Origin: QVMG01 sp032073245 | GTDB taxonomy: Bacteria > Bacteroidota > Bacteroidia > Bacteroidales > Tannerellaceae | Assembly (NCBI GenBank): GCA_032073245.1 | Contig: DAMANX010000001.1 | Span: 210,407-274,406, forward strand | Length of the DNA stretch: 64,000 bases | Direction of reading: 5' to 3' | In this document: positions 1 through 7,905 of the stretch, one piece after another | How positions within the stretch are numbered: the stretch's first letter is position 1 | Layout: each line of letters begins with the position of its first letter | Translations under genes and position numbers: made by a program | The notes under the pieces: generated by a model | The model's input: only the letters and a program-made list of their open reading frames with translations | What the model was told of the DNA's origin: nothing | Databases searched by the model: none

Positions 1-363
1 TCAGATTCAAGATATCTCATGACTTTAAAAGAAAAAGAAATTTATAAAAATCATTTATCTACAGTGCACGCCAGCACACTATTTTCGCTCGCAGAAGCTA
101 CAAGCGGCCTCTTCCTATTAAACCAATTCAATGATTTAACAGGGATCATCCCTGTTGTACGAAAAGTAGAAATCAAATACAAGAAACCTGCTATAGGTAA
201 AATATTTTCTTCGGCCAGGCTTTGTGAGATTACTAAAGAAGAAATATTAGACACGCTCACTTCAAAACGTCGGATTCTCCTAAATGTTGAAGTATCATTA
301 TATGATGAGGAGGAGAAAAATGTGATGAAGGCAATATTTGAGTGGTTTGTAATAATGAATTAA
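1..363 (+). CDS. PaaI/DUF4442-type hotdog-fold thioesterase (5' end outside window)
   Basis: The frame is open from the first base, so the ATG at 19 may be internal and the gene probably starts outside the window. The visible 114 residues contain NHLSTVHASTLFSLAEATSG, which resembles the catalytic helix region of DUF4442/YiiD-C and PaaI hotdog thioesterases, where this segment carries the conserved asparagine/histidine and the acidic residue. The rest shows the alternating beta-strand pattern of a hotdog core. Such proteins hydrolyse acyl-CoA or other thioesters; the substrate cannot be read here. Family members are usually about 140-150 residues, so roughly the first 20-40 are missing. It converges on a small minus-strand gene, with a shared hairpin between them. 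Confidence 0.7.
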   Translation, partial: SDSRYLMTLKEKEIYKNHLSTVHASTLFSLAEATSGLFLLNQFNDLTGIIPVVRKVEIKYKKPAIGKIFSSARLCEITKEEILDTLTSKRRILLNVEVSLYDEEEKNVMKAIFEWFVIMN

Positions 364-382
364 GCCGGTTCTTATACCGGCT
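363..382. terminator. Bidirectional hairpin between convergent genes
   Basis: AGCCGGT at 363-369 pairs with ACCGGCT at 376-382 and is followed by GTGTTTT. The stop codon of the upstream plus gene (361-363) touches the hairpin, and the stop codon of the minus gene (372-374) lies in its loop. Confidence 0.6.
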
Positions 383-584
383 GTGTTTTCTGCATCTTTA
401 GCTTTTGTTCTTTTACCTGATTTAATGCGCCTATTAATTCATCAAGACATTCGTCATACTCCAGATAAAGCCCTAAAGATTCACCGTGATAACCTTCCCT
501 GATTTCGACATAAGGATTACCTAAATCACCATAATAAACAGATATTGTACCTGTTCCTGTATCAATAACTCTTTTCTTTTCCAT
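372..584 (-). CDS. Small conserved hypothetical protein
   Basis: A 70-residue protein starting MEKKRVIDTGTGTISVYYGD. The N-terminal half is predicted beta strands (TISVYYGDLGNPYVEIREGY) and the C-terminal half a charged amphipathic helix ending in a lysine/glutamine-rich tail. There is no signal peptide and no family I recognise. It lies downstream of the ligase operon on the same strand but is separated from it by 85 bp that hold a hairpin, so it is probably a separate unit. Its coding pattern is consistent with a real gene, but the function is unknown. Confidence 0.5.
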   Translation of the reverse strand: MEKKRVIDTGTGTISVYYGDLGNPYVEIREGYHGESLGLYLEYDECLDELIGALNQVKEQKLKMQKTQPV

Positions 585-645
585 AATTCCAGGTTTTTGA
601 TTGTTTTGTATGTAACCATATAAAAGGCTATTTTGTTTCCATACT

Positions 646-665
646 ATTCACCTAAACAGGTGAAT
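646..665 (-). terminator. Hairpin after the ligase operon
   Basis: ATTCACCT (646-653) and AGGTGAAT (658-665) form a perfect 8-bp stem with a 4-base loop just past the stop of the ligase gene. No clear T-run follows, so it could instead protect the 3' end or be a regulatory site for the next gene. Confidence 0.45.
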
Positions 666-669
666 TATT

Positions 670-2121
670 TCATTCTTTCTTAATTACTCTCTCCCATCCT
701 TTCTTTATATTCTCCTCAATCATCAGTTTATGTAATTCAAAAATTTGTTCTTTGTTATCTGATATTCTTACCTCCCGTTGAAGGGGTTCTTGCCTCCCGG
801 AGCTGTAATTAGTATAATGAAGAACATACGCCGGATATTCTTCTGATTCTTCTTTATTTGTTTTCCAGATCAGGTACTTTTGAATCATTGACTTTTCTCC
901 CAGTTGTTTGCGGTATACCTCCCGAAACAAAAGTTCACTTTGAGATAATTCTACTGTCGGTAGATTTACTATTTCTTCGGGTTCAAAAGAGGCAAAATCC
1001 TCCACCTGTGAGAGCCGTGTATCGACTGTATTGGCTGCATTTTTATCTTCCCGGAATCGTTCAAAAACAGGAGCAATAAAACTTAATCCTGTAACTGTTG
1101 TATCCAATTTATAAATATTCCCATCCAATCGTAAAACTGGATTTTGGATTGCACCGTTAGGTGTTTCATATATAACATCCCGTACACTGAATTCCATCAC
1201 AGTATCAGGCCTCACCATACGAAAAGCAACATGATTGGAGTCAGTATCAATAAACTCCGAATCAATTACTTTAGCTGAAAGAACCTCAAACATTTCTTTT
1301 TTCAATGATTCTTTCATTCCTCCTCCTACATCCGTGACAACCTGATAACGGTTATCATCTGTCATCATTGCCATCAGAAAAGTTCTTACCCTGCCCTGTT
1401 GATCGCCTGTTCCTTCTGTGAAACCAATCACAACTCCATCTATTGAGTGGCGGGGTTTTACCTTAAATACAAAGGGTAAATCACTACGTACGACCAGTCC
1501 TTCTGCAGTTCCCTCATCAATCCAACGGCTATAAATTTCTTTAACTTCAGCATTTGAGTGAGCAATCTCCAACTCTACTTTTTTGATCAGCTTTCCGGTA
1601 GAAAACCAATTCTTCAGATTATTCCATGTTTCCTGATAATTCTCCGGTTTAAAGGGTTTGCCATTCAGTTCCAGAATATCAAAAGTCACTAAATGTAATT
1701 GACTGGCATCACCTTTCTTGGATAAAGCATAGAGCAAATCATTAGTGCGCGTTCTCTTATCACTGTCATCCACATAGATCTCTGCTGGAATAATAGCTTC
1801 TTTCACTCCGGCTTTTTTCAATAAACGGGCAGCCTCCTCAATACACGGTATTCCGCGTCGTGTGCGTCCGGAACGATTAATTGTCACTGCCTTTCCTTTC
1901 TCATAAACAATTGTGGCAAATTCCCCATCGTATTTACGGGTAACGAAATATCGTGTATCACCAAGCCTGGAATCAATTTGCTGCGGACTGATAGCTATAA
2001 ACTGCTTCAGAAAGTTTTTTTTATATTCCAGCACCTTTGATGAGGTTTCGGCATCGATTACATCAATCTTACCTTCCTCATAACCATTCATTTGACGGAA
2101 TTTTGTTTCGTCCAGTTTCAT
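670..2121 (-). CDS. ATP-dependent DNA ligase-like nucleotidyltransferase with C-terminal extension
   Basis: A 483-residue protein with the ordered motifs of the covalent nucleotidyltransferase superfamily: motif I K63-Y-D-G66 (the adenylated lysine), R83-S-G-R after it, P-A-E114-I, motif III around F147-D-I-L150, motif IV E207-G-L-V-V-R and motif V with K220 and K222. Residues about 228-330 (DGVVIGFTEGTGDQQGRV) look like the OB-fold of ATP-dependent DNA ligases. The last roughly 75 residues, ending ENIKKGWERVIKKE, are reminiscent of a WGR-type domain, which is only a resemblance. Bacteroidales use an NAD-dependent LigA for replication, so this is an accessory end-joining, repair or nucleic-acid-modifying enzyme. 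Its start overlaps the stop of the upstream gene (ATGA, 2118-2121), so the two are translationally coupled. Whether the substrate is DNA or RNA is not visible. Confidence 0.75.
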   Translation of the reverse strand: MKLDETKFRQMNGYEEGKIDVIDAETSSKVLEYKKNFLKQFIAISPQQIDSRLGDTRYFVTRKYDGEFATIVYEKGKAVTINRSGRTRRGIPCIEEAARLLKKAGVKEAIIPAEIYVDDSDKRTRTNDLLYALSKKGDASQLHLVTFDILELNGKPFKPENYQETWNNLKNWFSTGKLIKKVELEIAHSNAEVKEIYSRWIDEGTAEGLVVRSDLPFVFKVKPRHSIDGVVIGFTEGTGDQQGRVRTFLMAMMTDDNRYQVVTDVGGGMKESLKKEMFEVLSAKVIDSEFIDTDSNHVAFRMVRPDTVMEFSVRDVIYETPNGAIQNPVLRLDGNIYKLDTTVTGLSFIAPVFERFREDKNAANTVDTRLSQVEDFASFEPEEIVNLPTVELSQSELLFREVYRKQLGEKSMIQKYLIWKTNKEESEEYPAYVLHYTNYSSGRQEPLQREVRISDNKEQIFELHKLMIEENIKKGWERVIKKE

Positions 2122-2822
2122 ACTTTCAAAGGTTTTAATTCTATATCAGAGAGATGTAGAATAAGTACATAACGGTCTTTAGTAGCACGTCCTTCAAGGA
2201 AACCCCTGTAAGGTTGTCCTCCACGCGTGAGAAGTATTGGATCGAGCCCTTTTGTTCCGGCTCCTACAAGAACGACTGATTTGCTATCCTGCAATTCCTT
2301 TGCCATATTATAAAGGAAATCGAAAGTTACTCCATTTATATGCCGGATCTGGTATTTTCTGAAGAAAACAAACTTACGTATAGCTTCTGCTTTGGGATAA
2401 CGCTTACCTGTCCATCGGATCGGTAATTCCGTATTGACATTTGCCGGAAGCCTGTTTATATCATGACGTTCTTTCTCGGTACCATCAGGCTTATAAACAA
2501 CCTGGTAAAGATTAAGCCGATAAACAATATTATTGTTCTTATCCACATAAAGTTTATGTGTTCTCTGGAGTTTTTTCCCAACAATTTGCATATCTACTTC
2601 CGGATCATTTTCTATTAAATCCTTTTCCAAAGCAGATAATTGCCCGTCATAATTATACAATAACGCCTCTAACTCGTAATCTACCGTATTTTTTAACAGC
2701 CTGATGTTTGTTTTTTCTTCTCCATTAGGTAAAACGGTTCGTACAGCGCTTTTTTTTACTTGTTGTTCAACTGCAACTTCTGCATCCCGTTTCTTAGCAT
2801 TTGCAATATGTATAGCTTTCAT
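2118..2822 (-). CDS. Unrecognised protein, middle gene of ligase operon
   Basis: A 234-residue soluble protein without signal peptide or membrane segment. The N-terminus is basic and helical (MKAIHIANAKKRDAEVAVEQ). The second half is more structured and has runs such as LVGAGTKGLDPILLTRGGQP and YRGFLEGRATKDRYVLILHL, rich in glycine and arginine, which could be a phosphate or nucleic-acid binding surface; that is inference from composition only. I recognise no family. It overlaps the ligase gene by four bases and lies 10 bp after the first gene of the operon, so it very probably works with the ligase. Confidence 0.6.
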   Translation of the reverse strand: MKAIHIANAKKRDAEVAVEQQVKKSAVRTVLPNGEEKTNIRLLKNTVDYELEALLYNYDGQLSALEKDLIENDPEVDMQIVGKKLQRTHKLYVDKNNNIVYRLNLYQVVYKPDGTEKERHDINRLPANVNTELPIRWTGKRYPKAEAIRKFVFFRKYQIRHINGVTFDFLYNMAKELQDSKSVVLVGAGTKGLDPILLTRGGQPYRGFLEGRATKDRYVLILHLSDIELKPLKV

Positions 2823-2832
2823 ATACTACAGT

Positions 2833-3435
2833 TTAAAACATGGAAAAATCAATATCATCATCTTCAATCTCAATAAAATCATCATCTTCATCAATCTGTT
2901 TACAATCGCCAAGACATAACATATTAAAATGGTTGCGGTATCCTACTAACATAAACAATACATCGTCAGAGATCATTAGAAAGGCCGGAGTTCCCTCATA
3001 GCTATCCAGATAACTATATTCAAAAGTATATATATCCTCACCGATAGCCTTAATCATCTCTTCCGGAACATCTGAGAGTTGATAAAAATCGGTTATACTA
3101 TAATCCAGATATTCTTCCATTGTTACCTTTTTTGATAAAGGGATTATGGTTGTAAAGCTTGAAGGAATTATTGGAGCCGGAGTGCCATCTTGTTTCACCG
3201 TTTTTAAAAGGGAACGATCAATCCACTGGCCTTCCTGAGAAAGAATACCGAGGCCTGTACCACCTTTGGGTATGATGAACCGTCCGGTTTCATCCGTATT
3301 TACCAGCTTACAAGGCTCATTATTTTCATCCAACGCAAGTATCTCCGTCCAACCATATAGTTTCTTCCGGTCTATCTTTGTGGGAATAACCTGATATTCT
3401 CTTCTTTTTATCTTAAAAGTAAGGTTTCTGGCCAT
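2833..3435 (-). CDS. Unrecognised protein with acidic tail, first gene of ligase operon
   Basis: A 200-residue cytoplasmic-looking protein. The first third is basic and beta-rich (MARNLTFKIKRREYQVIPTK); the last 25 residues are strongly acidic (QIDEDDDFIEIEDDDIDFSM), a charge pattern seen in proteins that contact basic partners or mimic nucleic acid. No catalytic motif or known family is evident. It is the promoter-proximal gene of the three-gene unit 3435-670 and is divergent from the MscS gene, with 107 bp between the two starts. Function unknown; by context it belongs to the ligase system. Confidence 0.6.
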   Translation of the reverse strand: MARNLTFKIKRREYQVIPTKIDRKKLYGWTEILALDENNEPCKLVNTDETGRFIIPKGGTGLGILSQEGQWIDRSLLKTVKQDGTPAPIIPSSFTTIIPLSKKVTMEEYLDYSITDFYQLSDVPEEMIKAIGEDIYTFEYSYLDSYEGTPAFLMISDDVLFMLVGYRNHFNMLCLGDCKQIDEDDDFIEIEDDDIDFSMF

Positions 3436-3513
3436 ATATCTTTTTTATATATGAACAGATTGGTCACAAATAAGGTTTATTTTACGGTAGAACGTTAGTA
3501 ATATGATATTATA

Positions 3514-3521
3514 TATCTTTG
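3514..3521 (+). promoter_or_regulatory. Bacteroidota -7 box of the MscS gene
   Basis: TATCTTTG fits TAnnTTTG. It overlaps the TTG at 3519, so translation cannot start there and the ATG at 3543 is the start. Confidence 0.6.
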
Positions 3522-3542
3522 TGTTCAAATAATTATTTATTT

Positions 3543-4046
3543 ATGGAAATCTATATCCCACAAATTATAGCAACAGCCATCTCAATTTTGTTGCTGGTCC
3601 TCTCCCGGTATATCTTAAACAAGTTATTAGGAAAGTACGGGCTTTTAATACAGAAATCAGAATCACGGATGTTACAAATGCGCCGGGTTATCTTTATCTT
3701 GTTAAATATCACATTCCTATTTATTATTGCTATTATCTGGGGAGTTGACCCAAAGAATTTATTGATCGGTTTATCCTCTATCTTCGCTATTATTGGAGTA
3801 GCATTATTTGCACAATGGTCCATTTTAAGCAATATTACAGCCGGTATCATTATGTTCTTTACAGCACCTTTCCGGATTGGAGATCGTATACGCATCATAG
3901 ACAAAGACATACCGATAGAAGCTATTATTGAAAATATCCATACATTCTATACTCATATAAGAACTGACGATAATGAATTAATAGTATTACCTAATAATCT
4001 ATTCCTTCAAAAAATCGTTTCTGTAAGAAAAGAAGATAAAAACTGA
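3543..4046 (+). CDS. Small MscS-family mechanosensitive channel
   Basis: A 167-residue protein from the ATG at 3543. It has three hydrophobic helices: one near the N-terminus (IIATAISILLLVLSRYIL), one in the middle (VIFILLNITFLFIIAIIWG) and the pore-type helix (GLSSIFAIIGVALFAQWSIL) that leads into SNITAGIIMFFTAPFRIGDRI, the hallmark of the MscS TM3/beta-domain junction. The C-terminal beta domain is short, and the alpha-beta cage of full MscS (about 280 residues) is absent, so this is one of the minimal MscS-like channels. Expected role: pressure-gated release of solutes in osmotic downshock, in the inner membrane. It has its own promoter just upstream. Confidence 0.85.
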   Translation: MEIYIPQIIATAISILLLVLSRYILNKLLGKYGLLIQKSESRMLQMRRVIFILLNITFLFIIAIIWGVDPKNLLIGLSSIFAIIGVALFAQWSILSNITAGIIMFFTAPFRIGDRIRIIDKDIPIEAIIENIHTFYTHIRTDDNELIVLPNNLFLQKIVSVRKEDKN

Positions 4047-4093
4047 AACTCTGCGCCAATTATTATTAAATTCAATAAACAAAACAGATAAAA

Positions 4094-4126
4094 TTGATAT
4101 ACATTTCATATTAATGCATATATTTG
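4094..4126 (+). promoter_or_regulatory. Promoter of the 4213 gene
   Basis: TTG at 4094-4096 and TATATTTG at 4119-4126 match the Bacteroidota -33/-7 pattern with a spacer of about 22 bp. The 5' leader would be roughly 80 nt. Confidence 0.5.
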
Positions 4127-4212
4127 TAACAATTTCATTCATTAATAAAGGTCATCTTTATAAATTGGTGTGCGATTTGTAATTATTAGAAAAATAATAA
4201 GGGAGACAAGCT

Positions 4213-4611
4213 ATGACAAAGGTTAGCAATCTGGTTAAAAACGAATATATCATACTTATTGATTATGCGGTTTCTGTATTAAAACAATCCATTCAAAGTA
4301 TTCGGGATATGTTCCCATTTAAGGAAATACATATAATGGACAACCCTGGATCCAATGATAATGAGAGTATTTTAGAAGTGAGATTTGATAAGGAAGAGGT
4401 GACTCTTTCCTGTTCTCTGGATGCAGAAAAGAGATGTAAAAGTGCTTATTTGTTTCCTGACGACTCTGGTTCTTTAATGAACTATATAAATTTTCTCAAT
4501 GAAACGTATGTTTATGATTATTTAAAAAGCAGATGGGTTTTAGCTTCATGTTATGTATCCGTGAAAAGGACAAAATTCATTACCTGCTTTATATTTTATT
4601 TCAATGACTGA
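4213..4611 (+). CDS. Hypothetical protein
   Basis: A 132-residue cytoplasmic protein beginning MTKVSNLVKNEYIILIDYAV. It has a helical N-terminus, then an alternating strand pattern (ESILEVRFDKEEVTLSCSLD) and a C-terminal hydrophobic stretch, FITCFIFYFND, too short to be a clear membrane anchor. I recognise no family. The gene stands alone between the MscS gene and a convergent DUF4833 gene and has a reasonable promoter, so it is likely real. Confidence 0.5.
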   Translation: MTKVSNLVKNEYIILIDYAVSVLKQSIQSIRDMFPFKEIHIMDNPGSNDNESILEVRFDKEEVTLSCSLDAEKRCKSAYLFPDDSGSLMNYINFLNETYVYDYLKSRWVLASCYVSVKRTKFITCFIFYFND

Positions 4612-4643
4612 AACTGTAGTATAAAGCGCATTTTGAAACTTTA

Positions 4644-5195
4644 TTATTTTTCGACTCTCTCGGATATTGATTCTTTTGTATCCAGATTAAGGCCGCGTAA
4701 TTCAACATATTCTACACTTAAAGAATTGCTTTCTTTTGCTTTTACATAGAGCGAGTTGAGTATGGCCTGTTGATTATTGATGTCAAGAGTGCAAACATAT
4801 TTACCTCCTAACTTATGAACAGTCAGAACTTTTCCGGAATAAGCGCTCAAAGTAATTTCAAGGCTATCTTCATTGCGGGATATTACTTTATAGCCATAAG
4901 CCAATCTTTTTTGCATCGCATTTAATGGCTTGGTTTCTCCCGGGGTTTCTTCTCTATTCACCCAATAAATATTCAAAGGATTTTTCGCGTCCAACTTTCC
5001 ATCAACCAGATTTACATCATAACAAACCAGATTCTTATTCTTACTACGCTCAATATGAAAAAGGCGTTCTTCAGTCGGATAAAAATTGTTTGCATCCTGT
5101 GCATACAAAAAACCGGGTACGTAAAAGAAAAACAAAAGAAGGGCAATTAATATTGCCCTCTTATTAATAGTTGTCTCTGAATCTCTTGTTACCAT
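4644..5195 (-). CDS. Exported DUF4833-domain protein
   Basis: The frame is open to 5330, but the ATG at 5195 is preferred. It gives MVTRDSETTINKRAILIALL followed by a signal peptide (LLFFFYVPGFLYA, cleavage before QDANNF), and it lies 4 bp after the stop of the upstream gene. The mature part (about 150 residues) has FHIERSKNKNLVCYDVNL and NIYWVNREETPGETKPLNAM, typical of DUF4833 proteins that are common in Bacteroidota. Beta-rich, presumably periplasmic; function unknown. It forms a pair with the 5200-5742 gene. Confidence 0.7.
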   Translation of the reverse strand: MVTRDSETTINKRAILIALLLFFFYVPGFLYAQDANNFYPTEERLFHIERSKNKNLVCYDVNLVDGKLDAKNPLNIYWVNREETPGETKPLNAMQKRLAYGYKVISRNEDSLEITLSAYSGKVLTVHKLGGKYVCTLDINNQQAILNSLYVKAKESNSLSVEYVELRGLNLDTKESISERVEK

Positions 5196-5199
5196 TCTA

Positions 5200-5742
5200 T
5201 TATGATTTTGGTTTTCCCCCTTCACCAACAAAATACTGGGATTTGTTTTTGAAGAGAATATTGAATGAGGTAAGACTGCCATAACAACGGGTAATATATT
5301 GCTGCAACACAATCTTTTCGTCTTCTTCAATACTACTGGAATTAATTTTTTGTTCCATGACTCTCAATCGATCCCGAATCAGGATGATCTTATTAAAGAA
5401 ATTGGATATAGGCATTTCGTAAGGCCTCAATTCAGGATTAGAGGGCTTAAGCATCAATGTTCCTCCTTTGTACTTATCAGAAATAGGTACAATCTCCGTA
5501 ATATCTGAAAATGTCCGTAAAATACGTTTCAAAGATTGCTCTATCATCTCCAGGCTTACCAAATCCTCATCCGGTTCCAATAAATCTATGATCTCCAATC
5601 CTTCATAAGTTTTAAGGATTTCCCGGTTACCATACTCCATAAAAGTTATAATATAACTACTGGATTTAACCTGAATAACTACTCCTTGACCATACTCAGG
5701 ATGGCTTACTCTCGAACCGATACCTAATACTTCATTTTCCAT
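5200..5742 (-). CDS. Conserved protein with N-terminal SH3/Tudor-like segment
   Basis: A 180-residue soluble protein. It begins MENEVLGIGSRVSHPEYGQG, followed by VVIQVKSSSYIITFMEYGNR: this small five-strand motif (HPEYGxGVV) is like the Tudor/SH3-type region found at the C-terminus of UvrD/PcrA helicases and in CarD-like proteins. The remainder is helical (MIEQSLKRILRTFSDITEIV, then IILIRDRLRVMEQKINSSSI). Conserved in Bacteroidota as far as I recall, without a known function. It is cotranscribed with the DUF4833 gene. Confidence 0.55.
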   Translation of the reverse strand: MENEVLGIGSRVSHPEYGQGVVIQVKSSSYIITFMEYGNREILKTYEGLEIIDLLEPDEDLVSLEMIEQSLKRILRTFSDITEIVPISDKYKGGTLMLKPSNPELRPYEMPISNFFNKIILIRDRLRVMEQKINSSSIEEDEKIVLQQYITRCYGSLTSFNILFKNKSQYFVGEGGKPKS

Positions 5743-5780
5743 AATGCATCATTATTTTATAATTATTCCTTCTGTGCCAT

Positions 5781-5980
5781 ATTATAAGGTAAGCATTCGA
5801 TCCACTACGTATCCCTCTTGCTTAGTAGTCAAAGGAGTCAAGTAGTTATCACTCGCTTCGCTCCTTAGGAGTCAAGTAGGTTATAGTGCATTGCGACTAC
5901 TTAACTACTTTGACTTCTTGACTCCTTGACTTCTTTGACTCCTGCATGAGGCGTACAACGCCGAATGCTTATAACATAAT
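5781..5980. repeat. MITE-like intergenic element with imperfect terminal inverted repeats
   Basis: A 19-bp segment at 5781-5799 (ATTATAAGGTAAGCATTCG) is inverted at 5962-5980 with 15 of 19 positions matching. Inside are a direct repeat of GGAGTCAAGTAG (5834 and 5868) and inverted short tandem repeats of TTGACTCC/TTGACTTC (about 5908-5942), so the whole 200 bp can fold on itself. It has no open reading frame. Confidence 0.55.
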
Positions 5981-6019
5981 GGATAAATATATCAGGCAAA
6001 AATAATAAATGTTCTTAGA

Positions 6020-7747
6020 TTATCCTAGCAAATCTTTCAGCAAAGGCATATCCGTCACTTGATAACGGGCCTTAAACGCATCTATTTCTTCTTTACTGAA
6101 TTTATCTTTATCCAATATCATTGCTTCTGCTGGAAAAGGACGATAGTTAGCCACTTTCACATCAATAACTACCGGAATATCACTTGTTTTGGCTTCATCG
6201 AAAACTTGTTGCAATTGTCCAATATGTGTGACAGTAAAACCTTTTGCTCCCATGCCTTCTCCTATCTTAGCATAATCAGCACCTTTAAGGTCTACACCAT
6301 ATTTTGTCTGTTTTGTGTCTTCCTGTTCGGCTTCAATAAAACCAAAAGAATCATTGGAGAAAACAATATTTATAACCGGTAATTTATACTTTACCTGGGT
6401 AATCACATCTTGCATAACCATAGCAAAACCTCCATCTCCGCTTAAGGTGAAAACCTGACGGTTGGGATAGCTCAACTTAGCCGCAATCCCTCCCGGTACT
6501 CCATATCCCATGGTTGCAAATAAACCGGAAGTAGTAAACTTTTGCTCTTTGCCACACATATCAAGATGGCGTACAGCATGAATGGTAACATTTCCTACGT
6601 CAGTGATAAAGATCGCATCGTCGGTGGCAATACGGTTGATTTCTTTAAATATAGGTTCGACGCGCATAGGCGTATCATCGCTCTCTTCAAAACTTTGCAT
6701 CCATTTCAACCAGTTTTTACGGTTTTGAACATTTGCCTCATAGAATTTAGAGCGAGCCTTCTTTTCACCTTTCTCAATCAATAGTTTCATAGCTTCTTTA
6801 GCATCGCCCAAAATGGCTACATCTGTCTTATGACGGCTTCCCAATTTAGAAGAATCAATATCCACCTGTATAAATTTAGATGAAGCCGGAAAGAAAAAAC
6901 GAGCAAAAGGGAAATCACTTCCAACAAAAAGAATAAGATCTGAAGCTGCTAAAGCTTCATTACCCGGCTTTGTTGCAACTCTGGCAGCTGTTCCCATATA
7001 ATTTTCCGTACTTTCCGGTATTATACCTTTGGCCAATACAGTAGAAACAATAGGCATAGAATAATGTTGAGACAAAGCCATCACTTCATCTGTTGCCCCA
7101 CGTGTTCCCTGGCCTATATATAATACAGGCCTTTCTGCTGTTTCCAATAATTTCACAGCATCTTCTATATCTTTCAAATCAGGCATTGGATAACCCTTCC
7201 GGTGATTTCTTGCCGACGATATATCTTTATCCGGTATATCCACAAAGCCATAATCGACTGGAATAGTTACCACAGATACACCTTTATATTCATAAGCCTT
7301 CCTAATAGCCTCATCTATAACAAAAGGGAGGCTTTCAGGAGTCATTACGGTCCTGTTATAGACGCTTACATCCGTAAACATCGGATTTTCATTCATTTCC
7401 TGAAAAGAATTATAATTCATAGCTTTAGATGCAACCTGTCCGACTAGCGCAAGTACGGGAAAATGATCCATCTGAGCATCATACAGGCCATTAAATAAGT
7501 GGGTAGCCCCCGGACCGGCAGTTCCAAAACAAACTCCAATCTTTCCGGTTAACTTTGCATCAACAGCCGCAGCAATAGCTCCAACTTCTTCATGCCGTAC
7601 CTGAATAAAACGCATGGTGTCGCGTTTATTATAAAAAGCATCCATTACTGAGTTAAAAGATCCGCCCGGTATACCGTAAACATGATCTACTCCCCAACTT
7701 TCCAGGACATTCAGCATAGCTACGCCCGACTTAATATTCTTCTCCAT
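6020..7747 (-). CDS. spxB: Pyruvate oxidase (ThDP- and FAD-dependent)
   Basis: A 575-residue thiamine-diphosphate enzyme with the three-domain layout of the acetolactate synthase/pyruvate oxidase family. The N-terminal Pyr domain has GIPGGSFNSVMDA, RHEE (the catalytic ThDP glutamate) and FGTAGPGATHLFNGLYDAQM. The middle FAD-binding domain spans about 190-340. The C-terminal PP domain has GDGGFAMVMQDVITQ (the GDG...N ThDP/Mg motif) and SFGFIEAEQEDTKQTKYG. That last segment closely resembles the Lactobacillus and Streptococcus pyruvate oxidase active-site region, as opposed to acetolactate synthase. The reaction is pyruvate + phosphate + O2 to acetyl phosphate + H2O2 + CO2. Single gene. Unusual for an anaerobic order, as it needs oxygen and makes peroxide. 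Confidence 0.85.
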   Translation of the reverse strand: MEKNIKSGVAMLNVLESWGVDHVYGIPGGSFNSVMDAFYNKRDTMRFIQVRHEEVGAIAAAVDAKLTGKIGVCFGTAGPGATHLFNGLYDAQMDHFPVLALVGQVASKAMNYNSFQEMNENPMFTDVSVYNRTVMTPESLPFVIDEAIRKAYEYKGVSVVTIPVDYGFVDIPDKDISSARNHRKGYPMPDLKDIEDAVKLLETAERPVLYIGQGTRGATDEVMALSQHYSMPIVSTVLAKGIIPESTENYMGTAARVATKPGNEALAASDLILFVGSDFPFARFFFPASSKFIQVDIDSSKLGSRHKTDVAILGDAKEAMKLLIEKGEKKARSKFYEANVQNRKNWLKWMQSFEESDDTPMRVEPIFKEINRIATDDAIFITDVGNVTIHAVRHLDMCGKEQKFTTSGLFATMGYGVPGGIAAKLSYPNRQVFTLSGDGGFAMVMQDVITQVKYKLPVINIVFSNDSFGFIEAEQEDTKQTKYGVDLKGADYAKIGEGMGAKGFTVTHIGQLQQVFDEAKTSDIPVVIDVKVANYRPFPAEAMILDKDKFSKEEIDAFKARYQVTDMPLLKDLLG

Positions 7748-7905
7748 ATATCTTTTCTTTTTGTTGATTTATCAATGATTACCCGAAGAGTTTCCTTTTA
7801 AGTTAAGAACATAGTTAGCAGAAAGAATGTTTCAAAAAATGAGGTGAAGATCACAAATCAGGGAAAGAAAAGTTATCTTTACGCCTCAAAATTAATTTGC
7901 TTGCC

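Noticed and set aside
3519..3542. Upstream TTG start of the MscS gene
   Set aside because: The TTG overlaps the probable -7 box; the ATG at 3543 fits the family start.
5196..5330. Longer N-terminus for the DUF4833 protein
   Set aside because: It lies wholly inside the 5200 gene, and the ATG at 5195 gives a proper signal peptide.
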